A stretch of DNA of 18,174 nt from Planctomycetaceae bacterium (GTDB lineage Bacteria; Planctomycetota; Planctomycetia; Isosphaerales; Isosphaeraceae). The stretch covers positions 1 to 18,174 of the forward strand of contig JAFANO010000435.1 of assembly GCA_019232645.1 (NCBI GenBank), given 5' to 3'. The stretch's first letter is position 1; each line of letters starts with the position of its first letter. Positions 1 through 10,255 of this stretch are shown here, piece after piece. The notes below the pieces were generated by a model that ran no database searches, was not told the origin of the DNA, and worked only from the letters and a program-made list of their open reading frames with translations. The position numbers and the translations under genes were made by a program.

Positions 1-351
1 GCCGTGGTAAGGGATCAGCGTCAAATCGATGGCCAGCCGCTGGCGGCGCTTGCGCAGCGCCTCGGGGAGATGCCCGGCCAAGGCGGCATTGAGCCGGCGT
101 TGCAGCTCGGCGGAGTCGGGCAGTGTGGCCCAGAGTGCCTTCCGCGCCGTCTCGTCGGAGGGGGCCCTGTCGAGGCGCCCGCAGGCGTCGGACAGCGAGG
201 TGATCCGGGCGGCGGCGGCCAGCAGCAGCGACCAGAGGACTTGGGCCGAGGTCTTCCTCTTGTAGTCCCTGAACTGGAGGTGCCGTTGCAGGTGCTCGGC
301 GGCGAGGCGATGGACGTGGCTGCGGTTGAGGATACGATGGGGTGGGCGCAT
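1..351 (-). CDS. DDE transposase, N-terminal part (runs off left edge)
   Basis: The minus strand is open from an ATG at 351 to the window edge, giving 117 residues with no stop. A strong Shine-Dalgarno GGAGGG lies just upstream (complement of 356-361), which fixes the start. The protein begins MRPPHRILNRSHVHRLAAEH and its visible end reads RLAIDLTLIPYHG. That last block looks like the first catalytic Asp region (AIDxxxIPYxG) of IS4/ISH3-like DDE transposases, which are common in planctomycetes. The helical, basic N-terminus (around residues 10-60) would suit a DNA-binding region. The remaining catalytic residues lie outside the window, so it cannot be said whether the gene is intact. The overlapping plus-strand frame at 4-456 is a shadow. 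The family call rests on motif memory, not a search. Confidence 0.72.
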   Translation of the reverse strand, partial: MRPPHRILNRSHVHRLAAEHLQRHLQFRDYKRKTSAQVLWSLLLAAAARITSLSDACGRLDRAPSDETARKALWATLPDSAELQRRLNAALAGHLPEALRKRRQRLAIDLTLIPYHG

Positions 352-806
352 GGCTCCCTCCGGGTTGGGTTCCGTCACCAAAACCCATTCTCCGGGGTGG
401 CCTTGCGCCCATCTACGTCATCCTCTCGAGTCAGCTGCCGTGCTTGGAACTACTGAGTCTGACTCGGTCTCTGTTCCGGAGAGAGGGGTCATGAACCTGC
501 CCTTGTAACCGTTCACACCCCGAAAGCGGATGTTCCGTGTACAAGATCTGTCCGAGAAACAACGGGAATCATGGGACGAATTGCATTGAGGTGGTCGGTT
601 TATCGAACGCTTCATGCTTCTACCTATTGACTCTGCCGCTCCGTCATCAACACTTTCTGAGATAAGCTGTTCAGTCATCATGGTCGTTGGAAGCGGAAAA
701 GCCGGCAAGACCAGGAAGAGCTCAACTCGGCCTGTTCAGTGTACATCCGCTATCTGGGTGTGAACGGCTACCAAGGTAGAGGCCAATCCGTATGGAGAGG
801 TGAACG
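352..806. other. Intergenic region between the transposase and the secreted protein gene
   Basis: About 455 bases with no convincing gene. Base composition is visibly more balanced than in the neighbouring genes, especially at 540-720. It contains the leader of the transposase (352-500), a short palindrome GAGTC-T-GACTC near 456-468, and the inverted-repeat pair described separately. The Shine-Dalgarno of the downstream gene (GGAGAGG, 794-800) sits at the far end. Confidence 0.6.
501..776. mobile_element. 276-bp segment bounded by ~33-bp imperfect inverted repeats (MITE-like or IS ends)
   Basis: The left arm (501-533) and the complement of the right arm (743-776) match at about 30 of 34 positions with one single-base gap. 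Both share the blocks CCTTG, CCGTTCACACCC and AGCGGATGT. About 209 bases lie between them, with no convincing ORF. The arms also carry a nearby TGTACA each (538-543 and 739-744). The arrangement fits a small non-autonomous element with terminal inverted repeats, or the facing ends of two IS copies. The transposase on the left ends 150 bases away, so its element could supply one of these ends. No target-site duplication was established. Confidence 0.5.
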
Positions 807-1817
807 ATGGTCTGGTCTGGATCGCGTGCCGGTCTGGCTCTGGCCCGCTACTGGGTATTATTCCTCATGGTCATGGGCGGGGTGGCCATCGCCCCGGCCG
901 TGGCCCAGCGGGCCCCGTCCGTCGCCCAGCAGCCTCCGGCGATCATCTACCAGGCCCCTCCCGACGGCACCTGGACGGCCGACGCGGTCCTCGACGATCG
1001 CCGGGTCGTCACCGACGGCAAGCTCGGCGCGGCCCAAGGTGTCGCGGTCCGCGATGGCAAGATCTACGCCTACGGCGACGTCTACAACACCGCGCCGCGC
1101 GTCGGCGTCATCCGCGAGTACGACCTGGACCTGAAGCCGACCGGGCGGGTCGTCTGGCTCCGGCGCGACGGCACGCCGCTGATCCTCCACCCCACCGGCC
1201 TGACCTGGGACCGCCGCTGGGGGACCTTCCTCGGCGACACCGTGCTCAAGAAGGCGGTGATCTTCCGGCTGGACTGGGAGCGGGCCTGGGAGGACGGCGA
1301 CCTCGACCGCGCGGTGCTCGACGTGATCCCGGACGACGCGGCGATCAACGGCTGCCGGCCGATGTTCGTCCAACTGGATGGCCGCACGCTGCTCGCCACG
1401 GCCGACTACGGCGACGTCCGCCCGGAGCTCCGGCTCCTCGACCCGGAAGCCCTCTTGAAGGCCCGGCGCACCAGCGCCCCGGGCGTCGTCGTCCATCGCG
1501 TGCTCTGCGGGCCGTTCAACCAGAACCTCCACTGGGATGCCGAGGCGGGACGCCTGACCTGCGTGGAAAACGTGATCGAGGGGCGGGGCTGGCGGCTCGA
1601 CACGCTCGACTTGGCCCGCGCCGTCGCCGATGGCCGCGCCGACGGCCCGGGCGTCCGAGTGCGTTCGTTCACGTTCATGCCCCACGACGAGCTGGAAGGA
1701 TTCTGGCCGCTCGACAAGGAGCGGGCCCTGTTCGTGACCTCGGGGCGAAGTGAGAACATCCACGTGGGTGTCGTCCGGTCGGCCCGGCCGCGCCCCTCGC
1801 CCCCGGGCGCCCGTTAA
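807..1817 (+). CDS. Secreted protein of unknown function, possible beta-propeller fold
   Basis: 336 residues starting at ATG 807, six bases after a good Shine-Dalgarno (GGAGAGG, 794-800). Residues 11-34 form a hydrophobic signal-peptide core ending APAVAQ, so cleavage after AVA near residue 34 is likely and the protein should be exported. The mature part has repeated beta-rich segments of the kind AQGVAVRDGKIYAYGDV, IREYDLDLKPTGRVVWL and LRLLDPEALL, which resemble blades of a beta-propeller. No catalytic motif was recognised. The C-terminus is a Pro/Arg-rich tail. The gene stands alone: an inverted-repeat arm ends about 30 bases before its start codon and a long gene-poor stretch follows. The coding call is secure from length, signal peptide and ribosome site; the fold is an inference. 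Confidence 0.8.
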   Translation: MVWSGSRAGLALARYWVLFLMVMGGVAIAPAVAQRAPSVAQQPPAIIYQAPPDGTWTADAVLDDRRVVTDGKLGAAQGVAVRDGKIYAYGDVYNTAPRVGVIREYDLDLKPTGRVVWLRRDGTPLILHPTGLTWDRRWGTFLGDTVLKKAVIFRLDWERAWEDGDLDRAVLDVIPDDAAINGCRPMFVQLDGRTLLATADYGDVRPELRLLDPEALLKARRTSAPGVVVHRVLCGPFNQNLHWDAEAGRLTCVENVIEGRGWRLDTLDLARAVADGRADGPGVRVRSFTFMPHDELEGFWPLDKERALFVTSGRSENIHVGVVRSARPRPSPPGAR

Positions 1818-1920
1818 GGGACGGCCGGGGACGCGGTGGACGCCGGGCAGGGACCAGTCGCTTCACATCGAGGACGTGGACGGCTTCGAGGTCATCCGCG
1901 CCCGGGAGGGCTGCCGGGAC

Positions 1921-1936
1921 AGGGCGACGTCGCCCT
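1921..1936. promoter_or_regulatory. Perfect 16-bp palindrome
   Basis: AGGGCGACGTCGCCCT reads the same on both strands. It lies 104 bases downstream of the secreted protein stop. There is no T-run after it, so it is either a protein-binding dyad or a tight hairpin in RNA. Function unknown. Confidence 0.4.
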
Positions 1937-2183
1937 AATCGATAGGAGTGGCGCTGGTTGAGGGGAGACATGACTCGGTCCCCGAGGAAGTCGGCGAGAC
2001 CGATACGGCGACGCCTCACCGGCGGGAGGCTCGTCCGGAAGTCAATGGAGCATCCCGCTTCGCTCGCCCTCTATCACCCCTGGACGGCACGTGGCGTTGG
2101 GATCGACCTTGGGGCCGTCGAGATGATAAGGTGAGTCACATGGGGGATGTCCCAGGGTAAAGATGCCGAGAAGCGACCCCACG

Positions 2184-2202
2184 GCCACCGCCGGTGGCTT
2201 TT
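2184..2202 (+). terminator. Possible intrinsic terminator
   Basis: GCCACC-GCC-GGTGGC forms a 6-bp GC-rich stem with a 3-base loop and is followed directly by TTTT (2199-2202). The stem is short and the T-run is brief. It sits about 365 bases past the nearest upstream stop on the plus strand, so the transcript it would end is uncertain. Confidence 0.35.
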
Positions 2203-2359
2203 CGACCCAGCGTCCAAGGTTAGCGGGTTCCCTCCAGACCGCTGTCCAACTCAGGCCAGCTTGCAGTGGCCCGCCCTGACGGTCGCCAGCCAGGAATTCT
2301 CGAGACGCCTCGCGGGGACGTTGATCGTAAGGCTCATGTGCCCAGATTGGTGAAATCTC

Positions 2360-2448
2360 GTAGGGTCCGCTGTGCGGACCGTCCCAACACGACTCACAAC
2401 ACCTTGATTTCCAGGATTTTCCGTCAAGGTCCGCACAGCGGACCCTAC
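2360..2448. repeat. REPIN-like element: two inverted GTAG-headed REP hairpins
   Basis: The first REP (2360-2380) is GTAG followed by the hairpin GGTCCGC-TGT-GCGGACC, a perfect 7-bp stem with a 3-base loop. The second (2428-2448) is its exact reverse complement over all 21 bases, with CTAC on the outer edge. The 47-base spacer carries a smaller inverted pair, CCTTGA (2403-2408) and TCAAGG (2424-2429). A GTAG tetranucleotide next to a palindrome, in two head-to-head copies, is the known layout of REP sequences mobilised by RAYT (TnpA-REP) Y1 transposases. No RAYT gene lies in this window, so it would act in trans. Confidence 0.8.
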
Positions 2449-2690
2449 AAAAGAGGTGTTCCACCACCACACCGGGCACATGAGCCGATCATTTTACGAG
2501 CCCGACGTTTCGGGGGCTCAACCGCGGATGATCACTTGATGTCAAAGAGCTGGGAGTGCCTCGAAGAGCCGGTGCTCCAGGGGGAGATGATCCCAGAATT
2601 TCTGGTTCGTTGCAACCGTTGGAAGGTCGGACTTTCTTCCCCATGCATGAAGGCAGGGGCATCTCGGCCGCACAATCGGTGAGTTCAGCG

Positions 2691-5600
2691 ATGAACGAGT
2701 CGGATCCTCGACCGACATCGGCTCCGAGAAAATCAGGGGGGCCAGATGAACCAGCCCTGCGGTTTTGGCGTCTCTGGCGCCAAGGACAGCGTCCCGACGT
2801 CCGCGAGTTCCTCGCGGAGGCCGGGATCGTCGATCCGGTCCAGGTCGTCGAGGTGCTCAAGGTCGACCAGCGGGAACGCTGGATGATCGGCCAGCGGATC
2901 CCGGTCGAAGCCTACCTGGAGGAACGGCCCTCCCTGCGGGAGAACGCCGAGACACTTCTCGACCTGGTCTACGGTGAAATGCTCCTGCGCGATGAGATGG
3001 GCGAAGAATCGTCGCTCGAGGACGCCATGCGGCGCTTTCCGGAACTGGCGGAGGACTTGAAGTCGCGGGTCGACCTGTTCAAGACGAAAATCACCAAGCC
3101 GACCGACACCGTGGCGACGCGGGTCGGTACCGCGACGACGCATCTCGACATTGCCGCGACGCATGCGGACACCGGCCCGACGACTGGGCCCCGGGCCTAC
3201 GTAGGCCCCGCCGCTCCGGCGCGTGACCCGACGTGGCCGATGGTGGACAACTACGAGATCCATGGCGTGCTCGGTCACGGGGGGATGGGTGTCGTCTACC
3301 GCGCTTACGACCGCAAGCGCGGGACCATGGTCGCGCTGAAGACCGTGATCGGTGCCAACCCGACGGCGCTCTATCACTTCAAGCAGGAGTTCCGCACCCT
3401 CCTCGACCTCTCCCACCCGAACCTGGTGAACCTCTACGAGCTGATCTCGGACGGGCAGAACTGGTTCTTCACGATGGAGCTGATCGACGGGGTCAACTTC
3501 CAGGAGTACGTGCGATCCGGGTTCGCACGTCCCCACGAGGATCTGATCGGGGATGCCGGGCCGGACGTTCACCCCTCCCGAGTGCCGGGCGAGCGGGATC
3601 CCGCCGGGCGTGGGGGGCTCGGGATACCGTCGTCGGCTCCGGCCCTCGACCCGAGGCCGGCCGCCGCGACGGCCGTGCAGCGGGAGCGGCTGCGCGAGGT
3701 GCTCCGGCAGCTCTCCCGGGGGCTGGTGGCGCTGCACGCCGCGGAGAAGCTGCACCGCGACATCAAGCCGACCAACGTGATGGTGACGCGGCAGGGCCGG
3801 GTCGTGCTCCTGGATTTCGGCCTCGCGGTCGAGCTCGAGCACGGCGAGCGCGACCCGAGCACCGAGGGGAGCGTCGTCGGCACGGTCTCCTACATGGCCC
3901 CCGAGCAGGCGGCCAGCATGACCGTCTCGCCGGCGAGCGACTGGTACAGCGTCGGGGTCATGCTCTTCGAGGCGTTGACGGGCCGGCTCCCCTTCACCGG
4001 CAAGCCGCTGAAGGTCCTGATGGACAAGCAGATGTACGACCCGCCGGCGCCGAGGACGCTCGTCCCCGACGTCCCCGAGGACCTCGACGCGCTCTGCGTC
4101 GAGCTGCTCCGCCGCGAACCCGAGGCGCGGCCCTCGGGGCGGGACGTGCTCCGACGCCTCGGCGATGCGACGACGGAGCCCGGGTCTCAACTGTCGCGCC
4201 TCTCCTCGCGGGAATCCTCGCCGCTGATCGGTCGCGAACGGCACCGCGCGGTGCTGGCCGACGCCTACGCGGCCATGACGCGCGGCCGGACGGTCCTGAT
4301 CTGCGTGCACGGGCGGTCGGGGGCGGGCAAGAGCCTCCTGGTCCAACGCTACCTCGACGACCTCGGCAAGCGCGAGGAGGCCGTCGTGCTGTCCGGGCGG
4401 TGCTACGAGCGGGAGACGGTCCCCTACAAGGCGCTCGACAGCCTGGTCGACGCGCTGAGCCGCTACCTCCGGCACCTGCCGGTGCTCGAGGCGCGGGCGC
4501 TGCTGCCGCGCGACATCCAGCCGCTGGCGCGCATCTTCCCGGTGCTGAGGCGCGTCGAGGCGGTGAGCGAGATCCCCCGCCGCGCCCAGGAGATCCCCGA
4601 TCCCCAGGAACTCCGCCGGCGCGCGTTCACGGCGCTGCGCGACCTCCTGGCGCGGCTGGGGGATCGCCAGCCACTGGTCCTGGCCCTCGATGACCTCCAG
4701 TGGGGCGACGTCGATAGCGCGGCGCTGCTCTCGGAGCTGCTCCGTCCCCCCGACCCCCCCGTCCTGCTCCTGATCGCCTGCTACCGGGTCGAGGACGTGG
4801 AGACGAGCCCATTCTTGAGTGTGCTGCTGAAGCCGAAGGGGCTGATCGACGCAAGCCTCGACCGCCGCGAGCTGTCCGTCGAGGCGCTCTCGCCGGCCGA
4901 GTCGCGCGACCTGGCGCTGGCGCTGCTCGACCGCGGCGATCCCGGCGCGGCGACGCAGGCCGAGGCGATCGCGCGCGAGTCGGGGGGCAACCCGTTCTTC
5001 ATCGCCGAGCTGGTCCGGTCGCTCCAGGCGGGCGCCGGGGCGTCCGAGCGCCCGGCGTCGGGCGCCGCGATCACGCTCGACGAGGTCCTCTGGGACCGGA
5101 TCCTCCGGCTCCCCGACGAGGCGCGGCGGCTCCTGGAGGTCGTCGCGGTCTCCGGCCGGCCCGTCCGCCAGTCCGAGGCCTGCCAGAGTGCCGAGCTGGC
5201 CGGCGACGAGCGCGCGGCGCTGGCGTTGCTGCGCTCGGCTCGGCTGGTCCGGGGGACGGGGCCGGCCGAGGGTGGGGCGATCGAGACCTATCACGACCGG
5301 ATCCGCGAGACCGTCGTGGCGCACCTGGCGCCGGACCTCTTGCAGACGCTCCATCACCGGCTCGGGCTGGCCCTGGAGGCGTCGGGGCAGGCCGATCCCG
5401 AGGACCTGGGCACCCACTTCCTCGCGGCCGACGAGCCGGAGAAGGCGGGCGAGTACTTCGCCAGGGCGGCCGACCAGGCCGCCGAGGCGCTGGCGTTCGA
5501 CCGCGCCGTCAAGCTCTACCGCCTCGCGCTCGAGCTCCGGCCGCGCCCGGGCGTCGAGGACCGCTCGCTCCGGAGGAAGCTCGGCGATGCGCTGGCCAAC

Positions 5601-7040
5601 GCCGGTCGCGGGGCCGAGGCCGCACGCGAGTACCTGACGGCCGCCGCGGGGGCCACCGTCGCCGAAGCGTTCGAGCTCCGACGCCGCGCCGCGATGCAAT
5701 ACCTGATCAGCGGACACATCGACGAAGGGCTGGCGGCGCTCCGGTCCGTGCTCGAGGCCGTGGGGATGACCCTGCCGCCGACGCCCCGCCGCGCGCTCGT
5801 CTCGCTCCTGCTCCGCCGGGCCTTGCTCCGGCTCCGTGGCCTGGGTTTCCGGCCGCGCGACACCTCCGAGGTCGCCCCGGCGGACCTGACCCGCATCGAC
5901 GTCTGCTGGTCGGCGATCGCCGGCTTGAGCGTCGTCGACACGATCCGGGGCGCCGACTTCCAGGCGCGCTGCCTGATCCTGGCGCTGCGCGCCGGCGAGC
6001 CGTTCCGGATCTCCCGGGCCCTGGCGATGGAGGCCGCACACGCCGCGTCGGTCGGCGGGCCGAACCGCCGGCACACGCTCAGGCTCCTCGACCTCGCCCA
6101 GGAGATGGCCGAGCGCGACGCCCTGCCCTACGCGCTCGGGATGGTGACCGGGGCGCGGGGGACCGCCGACTACCTCGTCGGGCTCTGGAAGTCCGCCCGC
6201 CGGTACTGCGAGCAGGCCGAGGCGATCTTCCGCGACCGTTGCACGGGCGTCGCCTGGGAGCTCGACACCGTCCATGCGTTCGGGCTCTGGGCGCTGTCGC
6301 ACCTGGGGGAGACGGCCGAGCTGAGCCGGCGCTGGCCGCTCCTGCTCAAGGAGGCCCGCGAGCGCGGCGACCTCTACGCGGTCATGAACCTGAGCACCTA
6401 CCTGATGTCGATCGTCCGGCTCGCGGCGGGCGCGCCCGACGAGGCCCGCGACGAGCTGCGCCGGACGATGGCGAAATGGTCGCAGGAGGGTTATCACGTC
6501 CAGCACAACGACGCGCTGTGGGGGGCATTGATGGTCGAGCTGTACCGGGGCGACGGCCTCGCGGCCTGGGACCTCCTGGAACGGTCCTGGCCCGCGCTGT
6601 CGCGGTCGATGCTGCTCCGGGTCCAGTTCATCCGGATCTCGATGTGGTCGCTCCGGGGCCGGAGCGCCCTCGCGGCGGCGTCGACCGCGGCCGACCCCCG
6701 GCCATACCTGCGCCAGGCGGGGCGAGACGCCCGCCGGCTCGAACGCGAGCGGTTGCCCTACGCCGAGGCGAGCGCCGCGCTGATCCGGGCGGGCCTGCTC
6801 GCGGCCCGGGGCGACCTCGCGGGCGCCGCCACCCGGCTGGCCGACGCGGCGGACCGCTTCGACGCCGCGGACATGCGCCTCTGCGCCCAGGCGGCCCGCC
6901 GCCGCCTCGGTCTCTTGCTCGGCGGCGACGAGGGCCGCGACCTGGTCACCCGGGCCGACGCCTGGATGGCCGGCGAGAAGATCCTTGACCCCGTCCGCAT
7001 GACCGCCGTTTACGCCCCCGAATTCCCGAGGCCCGGCTGA
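2691..7040 (+). CDS. PknK-like Ser/Thr kinase fused to an AAA ATPase and a helical-repeat region
   Basis: 1449 residues from ATG 2691; GGTGA (2679-2683) is a suitable ribosome site. A GTG at 2556 would add 45 residues that look non-coding. Residues 1-145 form a helical N-terminal region typical of planctomycete kinases. The kinase domain spans about 188-490: glycine loop G195-V202, catalytic K217, H355-R356-D357, D375-F376-G377, then MAPEQ. An insert of about 50 Pro/Gly-rich residues (277-329) separates the hinge from the HRD helix. A P-loop ATPase follows: Walker A G541-S548 (GRSGAGKS) and Walker B ending D667-D668 (LDDLQW). Residues from about 780 to the end are Ala/Leu/Arg-rich helices consistent with TPR-like repeats. 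No membrane segment or C-terminal HTH was seen, so it is probably cytoplasmic. It should phosphorylate Ser/Thr on unknown targets. It stands alone and converges with citrate synthase. Confidence 0.95.
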   Translation: MNESDPRPTSAPRKSGGPDEPALRFWRLWRQGQRPDVREFLAEAGIVDPVQVVEVLKVDQRERWMIGQRIPVEAYLEERPSLRENAETLLDLVYGEMLLRDEMGEESSLEDAMRRFPELAEDLKSRVDLFKTKITKPTDTVATRVGTATTHLDIAATHADTGPTTGPRAYVGPAAPARDPTWPMVDNYEIHGVLGHGGMGVVYRAYDRKRGTMVALKTVIGANPTALYHFKQEFRTLLDLSHPNLVNLYELISDGQNWFFTMELIDGVNFQEYVRSGFARPHEDLIGDAGPDVHPSRVPGERDPAGRGGLGIPSSAPALDPRPAAATAVQRERLREVLRQLSRGLVALHAAEKLHRDIKPTNVMVTRQGRVVLLDFGLAVELEHGERDPSTEGSVVGTVSYMAPEQAASMTVSPASDWYSVGVMLFEALTGRLPFTGKPLKVLMDKQMYDPPAPRTLVPDVPEDLDALCVELLRREPEARPSGRDVLRRLGDATTEPGSQLSRLSSRESSPLIGRERHRAVLADAYAAMTRGRTVLICVHGRSGAGKSLLVQRYLDDLGKREEAVVLSGRCYERETVPYKALDSLVDALSRYLRHLPVLEARALLPRDIQPLARIFPVLRRVEAVSEIPRRAQEIPDPQELRRRAFTALRDLLARLGDRQPLVLALDDLQWGDVDSAALLSELLRPPDPPVLLLIACYRVEDVETSPFLSVLLKPKGLIDASLDRRELSVEALSPAESRDLALALLDRGDPGAATQAEAIARESGGNPFFIAELVRSLQAGAGASERPASGAAITLDEVLWDRILRLPDEARRLLEVVAVSGRPVRQSEACQSAELAGDERAALALLRSARLVRGTGPAEGGAIETYHDRIRETVVAHLAPDLLQTLHHRLGLALEASGQADPEDLGTHFLAADEPEKAGEYFARAADQAAEALAFDRAVKLYRLALELRPRPGVEDRSLRRKLGDALANAGRGAEAAREYLTAAAGATVAEAFELRRRAAMQYLISGHIDEGLAALRSVLEAVGMTLPPTPRRALVSLLLRRALLRLRGLGFRPRDTSEVAPADLTRIDVCWSAIAGLSVVDTIRGADFQARCLILALRAGEPFRISRALAMEAAHAASVGGPNRRHTLRLLDLAQEMAERDALPYALGMVTGARGTADYLVGLWKSARRYCEQAEAIFRDRCTGVAWELDTVHAFGLWALSHLGETAELSRRWPLLLKEARERGDLYAVMNLSTYLMSIVRLAAGAPDEARDELRRTMAKWSQEGYHVQHNDALWGALMVELYRGDGLAAWDLLERSWPALSRSMLLRVQFIRISMWSLRGRSALAAASTAADPRPYLRQAGRDARRLERERLPYAEASAALIRAGLLAARGDLAGAATRLADAADRFDAADMRLCAQAARRRLGLLLGGDEGRDLVTRADAWMAGEKILDPVRMTAVYAPEFPRPG

Positions 7041-7151
7041 TGGCGAGCCTCGGCCGTCACGTTGACCGCCGCGATGACGCGCGTGGGCGTGTCCCCGCCG
7101 GCGCGAGGGCCGGACGCGAGGGTCCTACCGGCCCCGGGGCAAGGTCCTCGG

Positions 7152-8519
<1,368 letters not shown>

Positions 8520-9305
8520 GGTAGGTCTTCCCCATCGTCGTCCCTGGAAGCCGCGGCCGGTACGCCGGCGACTGACCTTAATGATACCGCGAATTCTTTC
8601 ACACGCAGCGCCACATACGGGGTAAAGGCACACCCCTCGGGTCACGGTGCGGACGGAGAGGAACGAGGAAAAATATTGATACAAAAATATGTAACAGATT
8701 TTTAATTAAAAAAATTATTATAATACTTTTTTGTGAGTCGCCGGGCGGCTGCTTTCCTCCAGGGAATTGCGTCGGCTCTCCCTCGGCTGGCCTGGGCTGG
8801 GCCGCGGACGTCTCATCGCCCGGCTGCTCTTCGTCTGAAAATAGCGGCCACTCCATGCGCGCATGCGCTTTCCTTCCCCCACTTCATGGGTTCAGGGTGC
8901 CGCGCGGCGGCACGGCGACTCCTTGGCATCTCGGATGAAGGTCGGATCGGACGCGGCGAGCATGTGACCGCCCGATCCGGCGCGGATCGCGCGCTGCTCA
9001 CCCAATCCTGGACGGGAATGCCCCTCATGCGCCCGACGTCGGCGCGCATAGGTCGAGGGCGGGGTCCTCGGGCGTCGGCCCTCGAATTTCGGGGAGGAGA
9101 CGCCGAGCGACCCTCGAAGAGGATCATCATCGCCGCCGGGTGTCGGTGTCACGCGATTGTGCACCGGACGCTCTCTTGCAAGAATAGCCGAACGAACAGC
9201 GCGCCCAACCCCGGCAGCTTGAGAGCAACGGGCGTGCGCGACTCTCCAACCATCCCAAACCATGTCGGGGTTCGATCGGTCGATCTCGGGTAATCGGACG
9301 TCATC
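8520..9305. other. Divergent intergenic region with AT island and hairpins
   Basis: 786 bases between citrate synthase (minus) and the ABC cluster (plus); no convincing gene. It contains a TATCAT hexamer on the minus strand (complement of 8581-8586) that could be a -10 box for citrate synthase, although no good -35 was found. It also contains the AT-rich island at 8669-8733. Further on are the palindrome CATGCGCGCATG (8854-8865) overlapping GCGCATGCGC (8859-8868), and hairpins GTGCCGC/GCGGCAC (8897-8913), CGATCCG/CGGATCG (8973-8989) and TCGAGGGC/GCCCTCGA (9053-9085). No clear promoter for the ABC cluster was identified. Confidence 0.6.
8669..8733. promoter_or_regulatory. AT-rich island with A6/T6 dyad
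   Basis: A stretch of about 65 bases is almost wholly A and T inside GC-rich DNA. Its end (8709-8732) is a 24-bp dyad, an A-run and T-run flanking ATTATAAT with one mismatched pair. TATAAT occurs on both strands here, but neither copy has a good -35 at normal spacing. It could be an UP-like element, a nucleoid-protein site, or foreign DNA. Confidence 0.4.
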
Positions 9306-10253
<948 letters not shown>

Positions 10254-10255
10254 CG

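Larger units (their letters stand above)
1818..2690. other. Gene-poor region with palindromes, a hairpin and a REPIN
   Basis: About 870 bases with no convincing gene; the short frames here lack family motifs and ribosome sites. It holds a 16-bp palindrome (1921-1936), a terminator-like hairpin (2184-2202), the REPIN (2360-2448) and a further hairpin GAGCCC/GGGCTC (2498-2503 with 2514-2519). The last stretch, 2556-2690, is open in the kinase frame from a GTG but reads as leader rather than protein. Confidence 0.6.

Noticed and set aside
1750..1938. 62-codon frame ending in the 16-bp palindrome
   Set aside because: It starts inside the secreted protein gene in another frame, has no ribosome site and no recognisable domain.
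2266..2682. Open frame running through the REPIN
   Set aside because: Its translation is largely the repeat itself and leader DNA; REP elements often create such false frames.
2733..6506. Very long open frame on the minus strand opposite the kinase gene
   Set aside because: It is a GC-rich antisense shadow; its translation is Arg/Gly/Pro/Asp-rich with no motifs, while the plus strand encodes a kinase with all catalytic residues.
8669..8733. AT island as a replication origin
   Set aside because: No TTATCCACA-type DnaA boxes were seen around it and no dnaA, dnaN or gidA neighbour is present.
8599..8856. 85-codon minus-strand frame with one apparent membrane helix, upstream of citrate synthase
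   Set aside because: The helix comes only from the AT-rich island read as Ile, Phe, Leu and Lys codons, unlike any real gene here; probably chance.
8733..9293. 186-codon plus-strand frame in the gap before the ABC cluster
   Set aside because: No ribosome site, no motif, Arg/Ala/Ser-rich composition, and it overlaps the hairpin series.
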